Positions 10,782 through 22,548 of a DNA stretch of 64,000 nt are shown piece by piece. Made by a program: the position numbers and the translations under genes. Every line of letters starts with the position of its first letter. Within the stretch, counting starts at the first letter, position 1. The stretch spans positions 75,293,887 to 75,357,886 of the forward strand of contig CM057225.1 in assembly GCA_029891385.1 (NCBI GenBank), in the 5' to 3' direction. This DNA is from Erythroxylum novogranatense (Eukaryota > Streptophyta > Magnoliopsida > Malpighiales > Erythroxylaceae). The notes under the pieces are model-generated. The model saw only the letters and a program-made list of their open reading frames with translations, searched no databases and was not told the origin of the DNA.

Positions 10782-12468
10782 TAGGGGTGTTCAAGAAAAC
10801 CCATGAACCGGACCTGAACCGCATGAACCGAACCTATAAATAAGGTTAACCGAACCTGAGTTCAGGTTCGGTTCGAATCGAACCTAAAAAATTAGGTTCA
10901 TGGTTCAGGTTCAGGTTTCTAACTTGCGGTTCTAGGTTAACCGAACCTAAACCGCACCTATAGCAGTTAACCGAACCGAACCTGATTTATAGGTTTAGGT
11001 TTGAACCTAAACTCAAACACCAAAAAACATATCATATATTTAGATATAATTTAAGAGGATATTAATAATAATAAATTCACTAATATTTGCTACATCAATT
11101 CTTGAGTGAAAAAGAAAAAGGAAAAAAACTACTTTAATTATATGTTATTAAACGTTAATCTTGAACATTGCTATTATAAGTGACAACTAATGCATAACAC
11201 TCAATACTTCCACTTCAAATAGTAATTAATATGTGTCAATGTTATTGATCGATGTATTAAACTATTAATAAAAAATTCATTGACTAAAATAATATAATAA
11301 TTTAGAAATTAATTAAAAAATTAATAAGTGTAAAACACATTTATTAAGAAATCCTACAATTTTAGTTTTTAAGGCACATATATTAGCTTGGATATTTATG
11401 AGATATTATAAACATTAAACATGCAAGTAATCTTGATTCTTAAAATATATAATATAGTTGCTAATAAATAATAATATAATAATATTGTATTTTACAAATA
11501 CAAATATAGTTTTATTTATTAGAAATGAATGAAAAATGAGTTGATTTAGTAATAGACTATAGGATTGTATTTTTTTTTATACAGCTACGCTTTTTATAAT
11601 ATAATATTTGAAGTTTTAACTATGATATTAATTGCATTTTCTACACTAAGTTGCAATAAGAAAATGATTCTTTTTTGTATTTATTAGTTATTATTATTTT
11701 TTGTTTTAACATGATAGAATAAGATTTAATGATGTTAGAAGAATAGTTTATTTTTTTTAATCAATGAGATCTAGTAGAGCAGTTCGTTCCCTCATTGTTG
11801 CCTCTGAGTCGGCTTTTAGTACATGAGGTTGAGTGCTTGATTTATTTCGTAGCTCTCTTATTTCAAATATGGTGAAGGCTATTGTTTGTGGACAAGATTG
11901 GTTGAGAAAATCACAGGCTCCTCTTTACGTGGAAGAAAGACTTGAAGAACTTGAGCAAATTGAATCAAGTAATCTAATTTACTTTACCTTGTTTTAATAT
12001 AAAATAAATAAAAATTCTTTTCAATTAAAAATAACGAGTTTAACTCTTTTTATTCTTTATTTTCTCTGATGTAGCTTCATGTATAATAGTGGATCATTCT
12101 ACCATCCTATTCAAAGAATAATTGTTTAATAATTTATCTCTTTTTTAGTATGAATCTTTTATAAGACATTGTTTGACTTATTTTACTTTGCTCGGTTTAA
12201 TATATTAGATTAATCTTTGATAGATTTTATATGCATACTTTTATGAATAATTTGTATTTGTTTTCACCAATTTTAAATAATTTTTTTCATATATATTGAT
12301 ATGAATAGGTTACGTTACCACGAGAACCGAACTCGAAAATAGGTTAACCGATCCTATAGGTTCTTTAGGTTCGAGTTCGAGTTCGAGTTCGTGAAATTGC
12401 CGAACGACATTCGTGTTCGAGTTCAGATACTTATGAGCGGTCAAAGTTACCTACCATGAACACCCCTA
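10782..12468. mobile_element. hAT DNA transposon, defective derivative
   Basis: Terminal inverted repeats TAGGGGTGTTCA (10782-10793) and TGAACACCCCTA (12457-12468) are perfect. Both subterminal regions (about 10800-11000 and 12320-12440) are crowded with copies of AACCGAACC or its complement, the expected subterminal transposase-binding repeats. At 1.7 kb it is too short for a full hAT transposase of about 600-800 codons. A relic of the transposase C-terminus remains at 11797-11967. The remaining interior is AT-rich and shows nothing recognisable. Confidence 0.95.
11797..11967 (+). pseudogene. hAT transposase C-terminal dimerisation domain relic
   Basis: Translation gives VASESAFST, two stops, then VLDLFRSSLISNMVKAIVC and GQDWLRKS. 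This is the conserved C-terminal hAT dimerisation motif (ASESAFSTGGRVLD type), with both GR-region codons damaged. It ends near the 3' side of the gene, as in Ac/Tam3-like transposases. The rest of the transposase is absent or unrecognisable, so the element is an internally deleted, non-autonomous copy. Confidence 0.85.
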
Positions 12469-12477
12469 ATTAAGGGG

Positions 12478-13158
12478 ATGAAGGATACAAATAGCTATCC
12501 TTACGACATGCTTCTTATAAGGATTTTTAAGGAATCCGGAGTCCTACACAGAGGAAATAGAAGGATTGTACCAGTGAAGAGTACTATTGATTCAATCACA
12601 ATACGACGAATGGGTCTGAGGACAGTGATTAAAGAAGAAGTCGACTCTTCAAGGAGAACAAGAATTGAGGGGGAGTGTGTATCGAAGAAGTCTGTCGCCT
12701 CAAGTCTCCGAACTCAAGTGAGTATAAGATCACCTGCAGATGAAATAAGAAGACTGACAGAAAGACCGCTGATAAAACGGGCAAGTCCTCAAGTCAGAGT
12801 AAGTCTACCTCGAAGGACAGAAGAAGGTGCGTCAAAAAGACAAGGAGAAAATCTTTTAAGTGAAGTTACGAAGAAGGCAAAGAGATTACCGAGGATTCGG
12901 ACTCTAAGGCAACAAGAAGAGAAGAACGCCAGAAAACAGAGTCAGGAACAAACTCCTCAATCTCGTGCACCTAAAGCGACAAGGTCACTAGTTTCTATTC
13001 TGGAAGAGGATACAGCCAGAAAAGCCAAAGAGACTGAAAAGAAGAGAAAATCGAATCGAAGAGAAAATCTCAAATCAGAAATCTTCAAGATCGATCAAGG
13101 TAAGACAAGACTAAGAAGATTAGTCGAAGAAGACCGTGTCAAGCTACCGGGAGGTTAG
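12478..13158 (+). pseudogene. Extra ORF of SIRE-type element, basic segment (226 codons)
   Basis: Resumes the extra ORF region 9 bp after the hAT element. The product is very rich in Arg, Lys, Glu and Ser (many RR, KK and EEK runs), probably disordered, and contains no domain I recognise. It overlaps the next ORF by 23 bp in another frame, which suggests a frameshift in one ancestral ORF rather than two genes. No membrane segment is seen, so an envelope-like role is not supported by this copy. Confidence 0.5.
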
Positions 13159-13975
13159 TCGAAAGAAAGAAACCTTTGATGCTGCTCAAAAAGAAAAAGA
13201 AACTGAGCAGAGCAGAGTTCAGGAAATCCTCATTGCTCAACAGGAAGAACCAGTGGAGCAAAGCCTGGTTCAGGAGAATCCTATTGAAGCACAAATAGAG
13301 GCAACAACAGATTCAGACTCGGATAGTGATGAACCTTGTCTGATGGTATACAACTATCATAAGTTTTTGAGAAAACATAAGCTGAAGACCAGAATAGTTC
13401 ATTTTGTTACCAGGAGAACTGCTATAGCCATTGGTAGTCAACCAATGAAGAAGACAGTGGCTGTCATACAACCTATGTCAATAAATAGTGACACATGGGA
13501 CTTACTGAAAGAAGATGAAAAGATGTTCTACGATGCTTTGAGGGATGCTGCTACGAAGCCATACCTTACAAAAATTTCCAGCAAACCGTGTACTATTTTT
13601 TCTATCACAGAAAACACAAAAATAAAGGTTGCACCAGATATCCAGCCAAGATATCCTTTGGATTTGACTAAGGGGAAGTCAAAACTATTTCCTGAAGAAG
13701 TTTGTGATGATTTGTCCGCAGATCAGATTGAAGAAGAAGTGTGTAAAATTGATGATGCATTCGCTTCTACACAGAATAAAGATGAAGCGAGCTGCAGCTA
13801 TACTGACAAACAAGAAGACTGTCCAGTGGGGGGAAGAGTAATAACAGGGACGTTTATTGAGTTCCTTGTTCAGACAGTTCTGCGTATTATACCTTTATCT
13901 AATACACTGTCTATTCAAGCAGAAGCATTACCCTATGAGGAAGACATTGCTAATCTTTTGCTCCATTTGACTTAG
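13136..13975 (+). pseudogene. Extra ORF of SIRE-type element, middle segment (279 codons)
   Basis: An acidic, Glu/Gln-rich N-terminal part with a DSDSDSDEP patch is followed by a more globular part (LMVYNYHKFLRKHKLKTR, then SINSDTWDLLKEDEKMFYD). I do not recognise the family. It is probably one protein with the previous and following segments, broken by frame changes at about 13150 and 13969. The apparent start at 13136 lies inside the upstream frame and is unlikely to be a natural start. Confidence 0.5.
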
Positions 13976-14226
13976 ATCTTCCTGAAGCTGATACATTTAT
14001 TCGTCCACCAACTATTGAGATCAATGATGAATACATTCCTACCTCTGATGCTTATACTACGACAATTCCGTTCACTGCTCCCTCAGCAGATGTTGATCAA
14101 TCCTCCTCACCGTTGGACTCACAAGCTAAAATCAGCAAATTACGTGGTGAAGTCAACAAGATCAAGGAGACGATGAATGACTTGAAGAAGATGATGACAG
14201 AACTGCTGAAGAGCCATCATCGTTAA
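13969..14226 (+). pseudogene. Extra ORF of SIRE-type element, C-terminal coiled coil
   Basis: An 85-codon open segment one frame on from the preceding ORF, ending in TAA at 14224-14226. It starts DLDLPEADTFIRPP and ends with a predicted amphipathic helix, ISKLRGEVNKIKETMNDLKK, then MMTELLKSHHR. A terminal coiled coil has been described for SIRE-type third ORFs; that parallel is from family knowledge. About 220 bp of AG-rich non-coding sequence follow before the PPT. Confidence 0.55.
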
Positions 14227-14436
14227 TCAATTTTTATTATAAAAAATAGGGGGAGAAGAGAATGAACAAGGGGAGAAGAGAATGAGCAGAAGAGAAGAGG
14301 ATGTTCAGAAAAGAAGGTGTGACTGAAGCAAACGAAGAAAGGAAGAAGTCAAAAGAAGAAGTTCTGAAGATAAGTTTTTTTTGTTGTTTTCAAAACATTG
14401 TATTTTGTTTTCTTTTGTATATAATTTGTTATCATT

Positions 14437-14450
14437 AAAAAGGGGGAGAT
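14437..14450 (+). other. Polypurine tract of SIRE-type element
   Basis: AAAAAGGGGGAGAT directly precedes the 3' LTR start TGTTAAGTCC. Confidence 0.92.
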
Positions 14451-15400
14451 TGTTAAGTCCAAATGACTTTACTTAGATATGATTTTGACGTATAACAAAG
14501 AGAATCAATAAAAAGAAAAGCAATACAGACGAAGTCAGACAGACGAAGTAAAGCAGACGCAGACAGAAAATGAAAAGCAGACGCAGACGCTAAGCAAAGT
14601 AGACGCAGACGCAGATGCGAATAGTAAAGCAGACGAAGACGCGAAATAGTAAAAGCGATACGCACGCGAAACACGTATTTATAAAAATACAGATGAAGAA
14701 AAGCAGATGCGAATTGAAAAGAAGACGAAGGAATCGATTCGAGTTAGTTCGTAACTCAATCAATAACCGCTTCTTTAAAGATTCAAGAAACAAGAATCAA
14801 GAAGCAGTTGGAGACGAAGGCTATAAATACAAGTCGAAGTCGAAGATTGCAAAGTTAGCAAAAAAGAAAAAGAGTTGAAATGTCGAGTTGAAAATTAGCT
14901 GACTTACATCTACGTGATCGTAAAGAGCTTATTGTGCGAATTAGCTGAGAGCTATTTTACTGTAACAATTGTTCAAACACTTTTCTGAGAAAAAGTAGTG
15001 CAGATAGCCTCCAGAGGCTAAGTGTGAAAGAATACTGATTGTAGAGACCTGAAGAGGCTCGCAAAGAATACTTGTAACGTTGAAAGAGATAGTGGAAATC
15101 TCAGAATGAACTCTGAGGACTGGACGTAGCCCACGGTTTGGGGTGAACCAGGATAAATCGCTGTGTCAACTACTCTCACTCTATTCCTATTTTATATTCA
15201 AGCTTTATCAGTACTTAATCAGTAAACAAAGTTTTCAAGAGTTTTGATTAATTAGAATCTATCGGAAGTTCTGTAAAGAATTTTATTTCTAACAAACAGT
15301 TTTGAAAGATTTTTCAAAAAGGGGAATACACAATTCAACCCCCCTTCTCGTGCATTCTATATCATTTTATAAGTATTGTATTAACGTGTGATTCACTTCA
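14451..15400 (+). repeat. 3' LTR of SIRE-type copia element
   Basis: Pairs with 4295-5246; 950 bp. The hexamer region at about 14520-14660 keeps clean CAGACG words where the 5' LTR often reads CGTACG or CGATAC-like words. Confidence 0.95.
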
Positions 15401-15405
15401 AGAAA

Positions 15406-15905
15406 TGGGTCGATTTAGTTAACCAGTCCACTATAACCCAGATAACATCATGTTGCCTCGGAGTCTTAGGCAACCCTATGATAAAGTCCATCGTGATTCG
15501 TTCCCATTTCTACTCGGGAATAGGCAACGAATGGAGTTTCCCCAATGGAGCCTGGTGCTCAACTTTAACTTGCTGGCACGTCATACACTTGGATACATAC
15601 TCTGCCACCTGCTTTTTCATGCCAGGCCACCAGAAATGTTGTTTTAAAGTGTTATACATCTTGGTAGTACCAGGATGCATAACATAGGTGGCCATATGAG
15701 CTTCCTCCATAATCTCTCTCCTCAGATCATCCACATCAGGCACACATAGCCTCTGTCCCAACCATAATGTCTCATCTCTCAATTCAAATTCAAAATTTGG
15801 ATCTGCCTTTACTTTCTCCATAAGCTTCACCATATTAGGATCCTTGCCCTGGGCTCTCTTGATCCTGTCATGTAGCATCGGTCTGAGCTTCAAAGTGGCT
15901 ATCAA
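15406..15905 (-). pseudogene. Integrase zinc finger and start of core, element A
   Basis: On the minus strand this gives the HHCC zinc-binding domain (EEAHMATYVMHPGTTKMY, then CMTCQQVKVEH) and then the start of the catalytic core, MDFIIGLPKTPRQHD and VIWVIVDWLTKSTHF, which carries the first catalytic Asp. The frame changes near 15510, so the two parts are not continuous. The copia insertion lies directly after THF. The distal half is at 3914-4294. Confidence 0.88.
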
Positions 15906-15914
15906 AGCCCCATC

Positions 15915-16106
15915 CTACTCCATATTCAACTGCACATTCAAAGCTCTCAACTGTATCAGATTAGGTAACCTCAATACTTGAATCTGAGCTGCACTGATGT
16001 GAGACTTCCTGCTCAAGGCATTTGCTACCACATTAGCCTTCCCTGGGTGGTACTCAATAGTACAATCATAATCCTTCAGCAGCTCAATCCATCTCCTCTG
16101 CCTCAA
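15915..16106 (-). pseudogene. RNase H end and linker, element A
   Basis: Reads [20 protein letters not shown] then [13 protein letters not shown], the conserved end of Ty3 RNase H (usual DALSRK is NALSRK here). It is separated by a stop from the integrase part at 15905 and by a frame change from the RT-RNase H frame at 16136. Confidence 0.88.
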
Positions 16107-16135
16107 ATTTAAATCCCTCTAACTCAGCAAATACC

Positions 16136-16984
16136 TCAAACTCTTATGATCAGTAAAGATCTAGAAGGTCTCCCATACAAGTAATGTCTCCAAATTTTTA
16201 GGACAAAGACAACTGTAGCTAACTCTAAATCATGCACTGGATAATTGACCTCGTGAGATCTCAACTGTCTCGAGGCATAAGCAATCACCCTGCCATGATG
16301 CATTAGAACACACCCCAATCCCTGATGCGATGCATCACTATATACCTCATAACCTCCAGTCCCTGATGGAATAGCCAATACCGGTGTAGTAGTCAACCGA
16401 TGTTTTAGCTCCTCAAAACTCTTCTTACACTCCTCAGTCCATTTGAATGCTACATTCTTCCTCAGATTTTTTATTAGAGGGGCTGAGATCAGAGAGAACC
16501 CCTCGACAAACCTCCGGTAATACCCGGTCAATCCTAGAAAGCTACGAATCTCCGACACATTCCTTGGAGCTTCCCACTTCATCAATGCCTCAATCTTCTT
16601 CGGATCAACCTGTATACCATCTCCAGTCACTATATGGCCCAGAAACACTACCTCATCCAACCAAAATTCACACTTACTGAATTTGGCATACAGTTGCTTC
16701 TCCCTTATGATTTGCAAAACAATCCTCAAATGCTCAGCATGCTCCTGTCTGCTCCTCGAATACACCAAAATGTTATCAATAAACACAATTACAAACTGAT
16801 CTAGGTAAGGCTGAAAGACCTTATTCATCAAGGCCATAAAAGCTGCTAGGGCATTAGTCAACCCAAACGGCATCACTAGAAACTCAAAATGCCCATACCT
16901 ACTCCGGAATGCACTCTTAGGCACATCAGCCTCTGCTATCTTCAGTTGATAATACCCTGACCTCAGATCTAGCTTAGTGAACAC
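16136..16984 (-). pseudogene. Reverse transcriptase and RNase H, element A
   Basis: RT palm and thumb: [26 protein letters not shown], the active-site segment [18 protein letters not shown] and [13 protein letters not shown]. RNase H starts with [13 protein letters not shown] and continues to [12 protein letters not shown], where the frame is lost. The second Asp of the usual FIDDILVYS is Asn here (codon at 16772-16774), a single G-to-A change at a residue needed for polymerisation. This adds to the frameshift and upstream stop as evidence that it is dead. Confidence 0.92.
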
Positions 16985-17833
16985 CTATGCTCCCTGCAAC
17001 TGATCAAATAAATCATCGATCCTAGGAAGTGAGTATTTATCTTTCACAGTCACCCGATTCAGCTGCCTGTAATCGATGCACAATCTCAAAGTCCCATCCT
17101 TCTTCTTCACAAACAATAGCGGAGCCCCCCAAGGTGAGACACTGGGCCTGATAAATCCTTTCTCCAGTAACTCCTGTAGCTGAGTCTTCAAATCCTTCAG
17201 TTCCACAGGTGCCATCCTATATGGAGGAATATATATAGGAGTAGTACCTGGAACAAGATCAATGGTGAACTCTGTTTCCCGATCCGACGGTAAACCTGGT
17301 AACTCATCAGGAAACACATCTGGAAATTCCCTAACTACGGGAATGTCCTGAAGCCTCTGCTCAACTCTAGTGTCAATGACGTGGGCCATATAAGCCTTAA
17401 ATCCTTCCTGTATCAATCTCAATGCACTCAGGAATGAGATCATCTGAGCTGACACTACCTGACTAACTCCTCTGAACACTGCTCTAGGCTGACCAGGAGA
17501 TTCTAATACGACCTCCTTGGTGTAGCATTTCATGATGGTCCTATGGGTAGTGAGCCAGTCCATGCCCAAAATCACATCTATCTCCCTCAACTGTAAGACT
17601 ATCAGGTCTACCTTCAACTCTGCTTGATCAATCTGGATTGAGCACCCCTTGCAGACCTCACCTAAGGCAGTGGTACTGCCTAGAGGTGTACTCACCTCTA
17701 GCCCATACTGTAATAACTCTCTAGCACAATGCAGTCTACATGCCAAATGCGGTACGATAAAAGAGTGTGTGGATCCTGGATCTAGTAGTGCAAATGCTTC
17801 AAAACTAGAGATAAGAAGCACACCTACTACCAC
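16985..17833 (-). pseudogene. Aspartic protease and RT N-terminus, element A
   Basis: Retropepsin-like protease begins near residue 10 ([17 protein letters not shown]) and includes [10 protein letters not shown], the usual second conserved segment. RT starts about residue 165 ([17 protein letters not shown]) and runs through [34 protein letters not shown] and [20 protein letters not shown]. The catalytic triplet is DPG in place of DSG or DTG. A TAG near 16982 separates it from the rest of RT. Confidence 0.92.
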
Positions 17834-17881
17834 ATCTGGAGAATCTTGGGCCTCCTACCTAGTCATGGCATAGACCCTGGC

Positions 17882-18901
17882 CTAGGACTGCGGTCGGCTG
17901 CCCCGCCTCTCAGTCCTTACAAAAGAACCCTCAGCTCTGCCTCTATCCCTACCTTGGCCCCTTTGCTCGGATGCACTACCTCTACTCTGCTGCACCGTGG
18001 TGTTACTTCCTGATCGCCCACTGACTGCAGATTGAGCTCCCAAAGTAGCAGGGCAATCTCTAATCTGATGGTCCATGGAGCTGCATTTAAGGCAAGCTCT
18101 AGTCAGCCGCCAACACTCACCACTGTGCCTCTTTTCTCAGTGTTCACATACTGGATATTGAATCTGCCTTGTGCCTGTTCCATTGTCACTACCAGTTTGT
18201 GCAAACCTCCCTCTCTGCCCAAATTCAGACTGCCTGGATCCTCCCGGTGACCTGAAGGTTCTGCTTTGGCGCTTGCTAAAACTCCTTTCAGAACTGCCCT
18301 GACTGTCACTCGGTCTCTTTCCTCTGGATCCCTGTCCAGTCTCAGCCTGTCTCTGCCTCATTAGCTACTCAACTCGCACAGCAGCAGCTCTCAGCTCAAA
18401 AAAGGTGTCCATATCTGATCGGGCCAACCTGGTACGGATCTCCATATTAAGGCCATTCTCGAACCTCCGGCACTTATCTGCCTCAGTAGGAATCAAAACA
18501 GTAGCATACCCCATGAGCTCATTGAATCTCACCTCATATTCAGCCACTGACATCCTGCCCTATTTCAATTCCAGAAATTCCTGCATCTTCATATCAAGAT
18601 AAACCTTGGGCACGTAATTATCCTTAAAAGCCCTCAGAAAATCCTTACATTTCAGTAAGCAAGGCCTGGTGGTACTGCCCGGGACAGTCTTCCACCACTG
18701 ATAAGCTGGGCCCTGTAAAAGAGACATTGCATAATTGAACCTCTCATCAGGTTCGCAATCCATCTGGTCGAAGACTCTCTCAGTCCTCTCTAACCATCCC
18801 TTAGCCTCAGTAGGGTCTGTACTGCCATAAAAATCCACAGCCCCCTGCATGCGCAGCCTATCATACCTTCTCTCCCGTCTCTCAGGAGCTTTAGGAGGCA
18901 A
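17882..18901 (-). pseudogene. gag: gag of element A
   Basis: Starts MPPKAPERRERRYDRLRM. The capsid (retrotrans_gag) part shows WLERTERVFDQMDCEPDER, QGPAYQWWKTV and FKDNYVPKVYLDMKMQEFLE. A Gly/Ser/Arg-rich linker follows. The zinc knuckle CLKCSSMDHQIRDC at about 18045-18090 is a perfect CCHC. Stops at about 18557 and 18363 and a frame change near 18110 break the frame. A short gap with stops (17834-17881) separates gag from protease. Confidence 0.9.
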
Positions 18902-19084
18902 CTCCTCAAATCGAGTTACCGAGGACTCCCTACTGGCTCCGACTAATCCTTGGTCAGCTGGTTGATCAACCTAATCACCTAAAACGGATGACCTATAACA
19001 AAACAATAATTCCAATCAATTTCTGCATTTCTCACAATAATTCATGCTTAAATATTTGACTAGTCCCAACAGATGCCAAACCAT

Positions 19085-19096
19085 GCTCTGATACAA
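19085..19096 (-). other. Primer-binding site of element A (initiator tRNA-Met)
   Basis: TTGTATCAGAGC on the minus strand differs at one base from the initiator-Met complement TGGTATCAGAGC and lies 6 bp from the LTR end at 19103. The leader between it and the gag start at 18901 is about 180 bp and holds nothing else. Confidence 0.9.
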
Positions 19097-20131
19097 GCTA
19101 AATGTAGTGCCCTCATACTGCAGGGTACATACCGGGACGCCCGTAGGTCATTCCGATGCATATCCTACAATAAAGGTGAGCTACGAACGATCACTACTGT
19201 ACTTCACATGGAATCATAATAAAGTATCAGTATAAAAATAAAAAACTTTTGAAACCATAATTTGTCTCCTCATTTCATTTCATAGAAACCAAAAGTTTAC
19301 ATTTCTCTCAGTTTTCATTGTCTGTACATCACTCCAAAAACCTAATACAAAATGCTATATAACAAGGAAAATACATCAGCCCTAACTAGGTCATCTCAAA
19401 AGTCCCAGCTGACCGACCTATGAGCCATGACTTCTCTTGTCAAACGATTTACAGCAGGAAAAGTCCCTCTGGAGCTAGGAGTCTACTCTCGGTCCTGAAA
19501 AATATGTTGCAATTTTGGGTGAGTTTGCGAACTCAGTGAGGTAACCATTATTGATGGTTCACTCGATTCATGCAACAATCACACATAACACAGTTATTTC
19601 ATAATGTCACATTCAGAATTACCACATGATTATTCACACAAGTATAAGGCTTTTTGCCTTTCACTCAATCAAAGAGATTAAATCAAATACATATGAACTG
19701 CGTATGTGACACTTTTCCAAATAATTACGGTGTTGCGACCGAGCGCCTAAACTGTCCCAATATGGGTGCATTAATTGTTGAGTCTGAGGCTCTGAATCAC
19801 TGTAGGCTCGAGACCCAAATATATTGAACTTCTAGCTCTCGGTGGCTGCTCCAGTCACAACTTCCATTAACTGATCATGCATTCATGCCTGGAATGCACA
19901 TGTCACAATGAAACAATATATATGTCACAATCAACACATGTGTTACCAATTATCACATCTTAAGCAAGTAGTTCACAAATTCACAAACAAGTAGCACTTC
20001 TATGTCATAGCTCTCCAATACATCGAGCCTTCTGTCTGGAATCCACAATCAGAAACAATTCACAAACCCACCATTATTCACCACAGTATTCTAAGCAAAT
20101 ATTAGTTGAGAGAACCGTCTAGGTCACTCAC

Positions 20132-20198
20132 CAATAGCTTCCGAGCTAATGCCTGGAAGTCTTGGCAATGTCGGTGGGTTGACGTTTCAAATGCGCCT
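20132..20198 (-). other. Exon-like 67-nt island in LTR A (5' copy)
   Basis: Minus-strand TTGTTATAG precedes it and GTGAGTGACC follows (20126-20131). A candidate acceptor, ATATTTTTCAG, ends at 19495, which would make a second intron of 637 nt. Confidence 0.45.
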
Positions 20199-22543
20199 CT
20201 ATAACAATTAAAATACACAAATATTACACATTGTCAAATCAAAAATATTTAATAATGTACATGGAGTAAATAAAATGTGTACAATGCATGTTCTTGACAT
20301 TCCCAGCACTATTCTAAAAATATTCTAAAATTTTCCTCTAAATTTTAGAAATTCATAGACACCAAAATCACTCAATTCGGACCTCTATAGGTCCAATTAT
20401 TGATAAAACACGGACCAGAAAAATAATTACTCGATCCCCTCATTTTTACATAATCAATCCACATCAATTTCATCTCTAAAAATTCCCAATTTTACATAGA
20501 AATGAAATTAGATAATTCACGAATCCGATGCCTCGAGAATCAGGTCAGTCGGATCTCGAATGAAAAAGTTATTCACAAAAGAATGAAATTCGGACAAAAA
20601 GAATTAACAAAAATAATAAACGAATTAAAAAATAAAAAAGGAAATGGGCTGAGTGCGACGGTGCTAGGGCGTCGTGAGGACGCTTCAACGTCCTCGCCCT
20701 CGCGAGGAGAGAGCTTCCGCCTTTAATCCATTTTTTTTCCATTTTCTACTTAATACCTTCTCTCATTTCCCAAACCCTATATTTTCACACAAATAACCAA
20801 AAATGACAAATAAGGTCTCATTGGAAAGATCATAGAAAACCCTACAAGTTTCATGAAGGACTTGAAACTCAATTTCACTTCTAAGGGTGTCAAAAATGAA
20901 GTCAAAGCTTTTGCCTAATCTCATATTTTCTAAACCAGTGCAACATTTTTGTAAAAATCATATTTTCCCATTCCCTTTGCCAAAAATTCCAAGATTTATA
21001 TCCAAAGAAAGATTAAAACATATTATACAACTTTCATGTATAACTTGGAAGCAAATTCAACCTCTAAATAGATCAATTTCTCAACCAAAGCTTCTGCCCA
21101 TATAAGTGTCATCCTCAACAGTAACACAATCTTCCAAAAATCATAACTTCCTATCCCATTGTCTAAAAATTCCATACTTTATAACAATGAAAAGATCAGA
21201 AAACATGATACAATTCTCATGAAGGACTTAAAAATAAATTCCACCTCTAACTAAATCAAATTCACACATGATTGTGGCTGCCCTGTTAAAGAGTATTAAA
21301 TCAACATATCACCTAATCATAACCATACTTTAAAAATTCATAACTTACAATCCCTACATCTAAAATTAGCATATTATACCTCATTATAAAGCTAAGACAT
21401 TCCTATATAACTTTTCGTAAGATCACTTGAGCTAATTTAAACCATAACAGTCCAGAATTAGCTTCGAAGCACAATAATCACAAAACCTATACGTAGAGAC
21501 ATTTCACACAGAAAGCCAATTCATTCTTTAAAAAACCATCTAAAAGTTCACAAGTCATAACTTTCAAGCGCAAACTCGAAAAATATTATACTTTATGGAG
21601 ATAGAAAACTAACAAGAAAATCTTCAACTTTCATGAAGATCAATTTCACAAAATCTATCTACTTTAGCCTAGAAAAATCCCCCAATGTTTCAGGTCACAA
21701 ATCATTCAAAGTTAGAAACAACACTATTAACCCTACACATATTGCCCACTTTCAAGGCAAAATTTAGAACCCTTCAAGTCACAATTGGACAGCACTTCCT
21801 TCATAAAAATTCTAACCAAACTTCTCAAGTTTAATTCAAGCCAAACCTCACCTCAATAGCATAACCATATCAAAAGTTATGACCCAAATATTGAAACATA
21901 CTCACATTCCATTTTCCAGCTTTTACACCTAACTCAACTCCTATCTTTCCAATACCATTTCTACACCAATAAGCATCCAATTTAGTTAAGAAATCAACCA
22001 AAATTTCATCAAGACCTTTACTTGAACAAGTAGCCACAAAATGGCAGCACACAAACACAACTTTCTTTCTTTAATAAACACTCATCTAACATCATCAAAC
22101 TTAATCTAAAACACTTAATTCACATACTACACATGCTATATCATTCATCTTCAATCAATCTTAAATCAACCAAGGAAATAACCTACCCATATACACCAAA
22201 CACAAGTTCATGCAATTAATGCACAAGGCATCACAATTAATGCATCTAACTACCAATTTAAGAACATAAAACATAATCCTTACCTATCAAGCTTCAGATC
22301 TTCAACTCCCCAAACTTTTCCCCAATTCTCTACCTTCCACTCATAGCACTCACACACACGGCAATCAACATTTTAAGGGAGGTAGAAAGCTTAAGCTTGG
22401 ATTTGTGTACAAGTGAAAAGAAAGCAATTAAGCTAGAAGAGTTTTTATGAACAAATAACAAGTGGAGAAGACTAACGAAGGAGAGGAAGGAAGAACCCAC
22501 GGATGAGAAGAAAAAAAAACACTCTAAATCACCTTTCACAAGA

Positions 22544-22548
22544 GAAAT
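22544..22548. repeat. Target site duplication GAAAT of copia solo LTR
   Basis: GAAAT at 22544-22548 is repeated at 36075-36079. The LTR of element A resumes at 36080 with GTCGTGAGTGG, matching 2715 onward in the intact copy. Confidence 0.95.

Larger units (their letters stand above)
4295..15400 (+). mobile_element. SIRE/Opie-type Ty1-copia retrotransposon
   Basis: An 11.1-kb plus-strand element with paired LTRs of 952 and 950 bp, an initiator-Met PBS, a gag-pol reading frame, a further ORF region 3' of pol and a PPT. The gag type, the order PR-IN-RT-RH and the long 3' ORF region fit the SIRE/Maximus lineage. It sits in the integrase of element A. Pol is one frame from 5304 to 9980, apart from a frame change around the protease and several stop codons. 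The 3' ORF region is split by a hAT element. The LTRs are close to identical outside one repeat-rich stretch, so it is younger than element A. Confidence 0.93.
19103..22548 (-). repeat. 5' LTR of element A, inner part
   Basis: On the minus strand it ends GGGCACTACA just before the PBS. It aligns with 1-2710 of the 3' LTR from base 19818 on. The copia solo LTR with element B splits it at 22548; the rest is at 36080-36630. It holds the exon-like island (20132-20198), the conserved block (about 20518-20570), the GC cassette (20646-20712) and the donor at 22278-22283. Confidence 0.92.
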
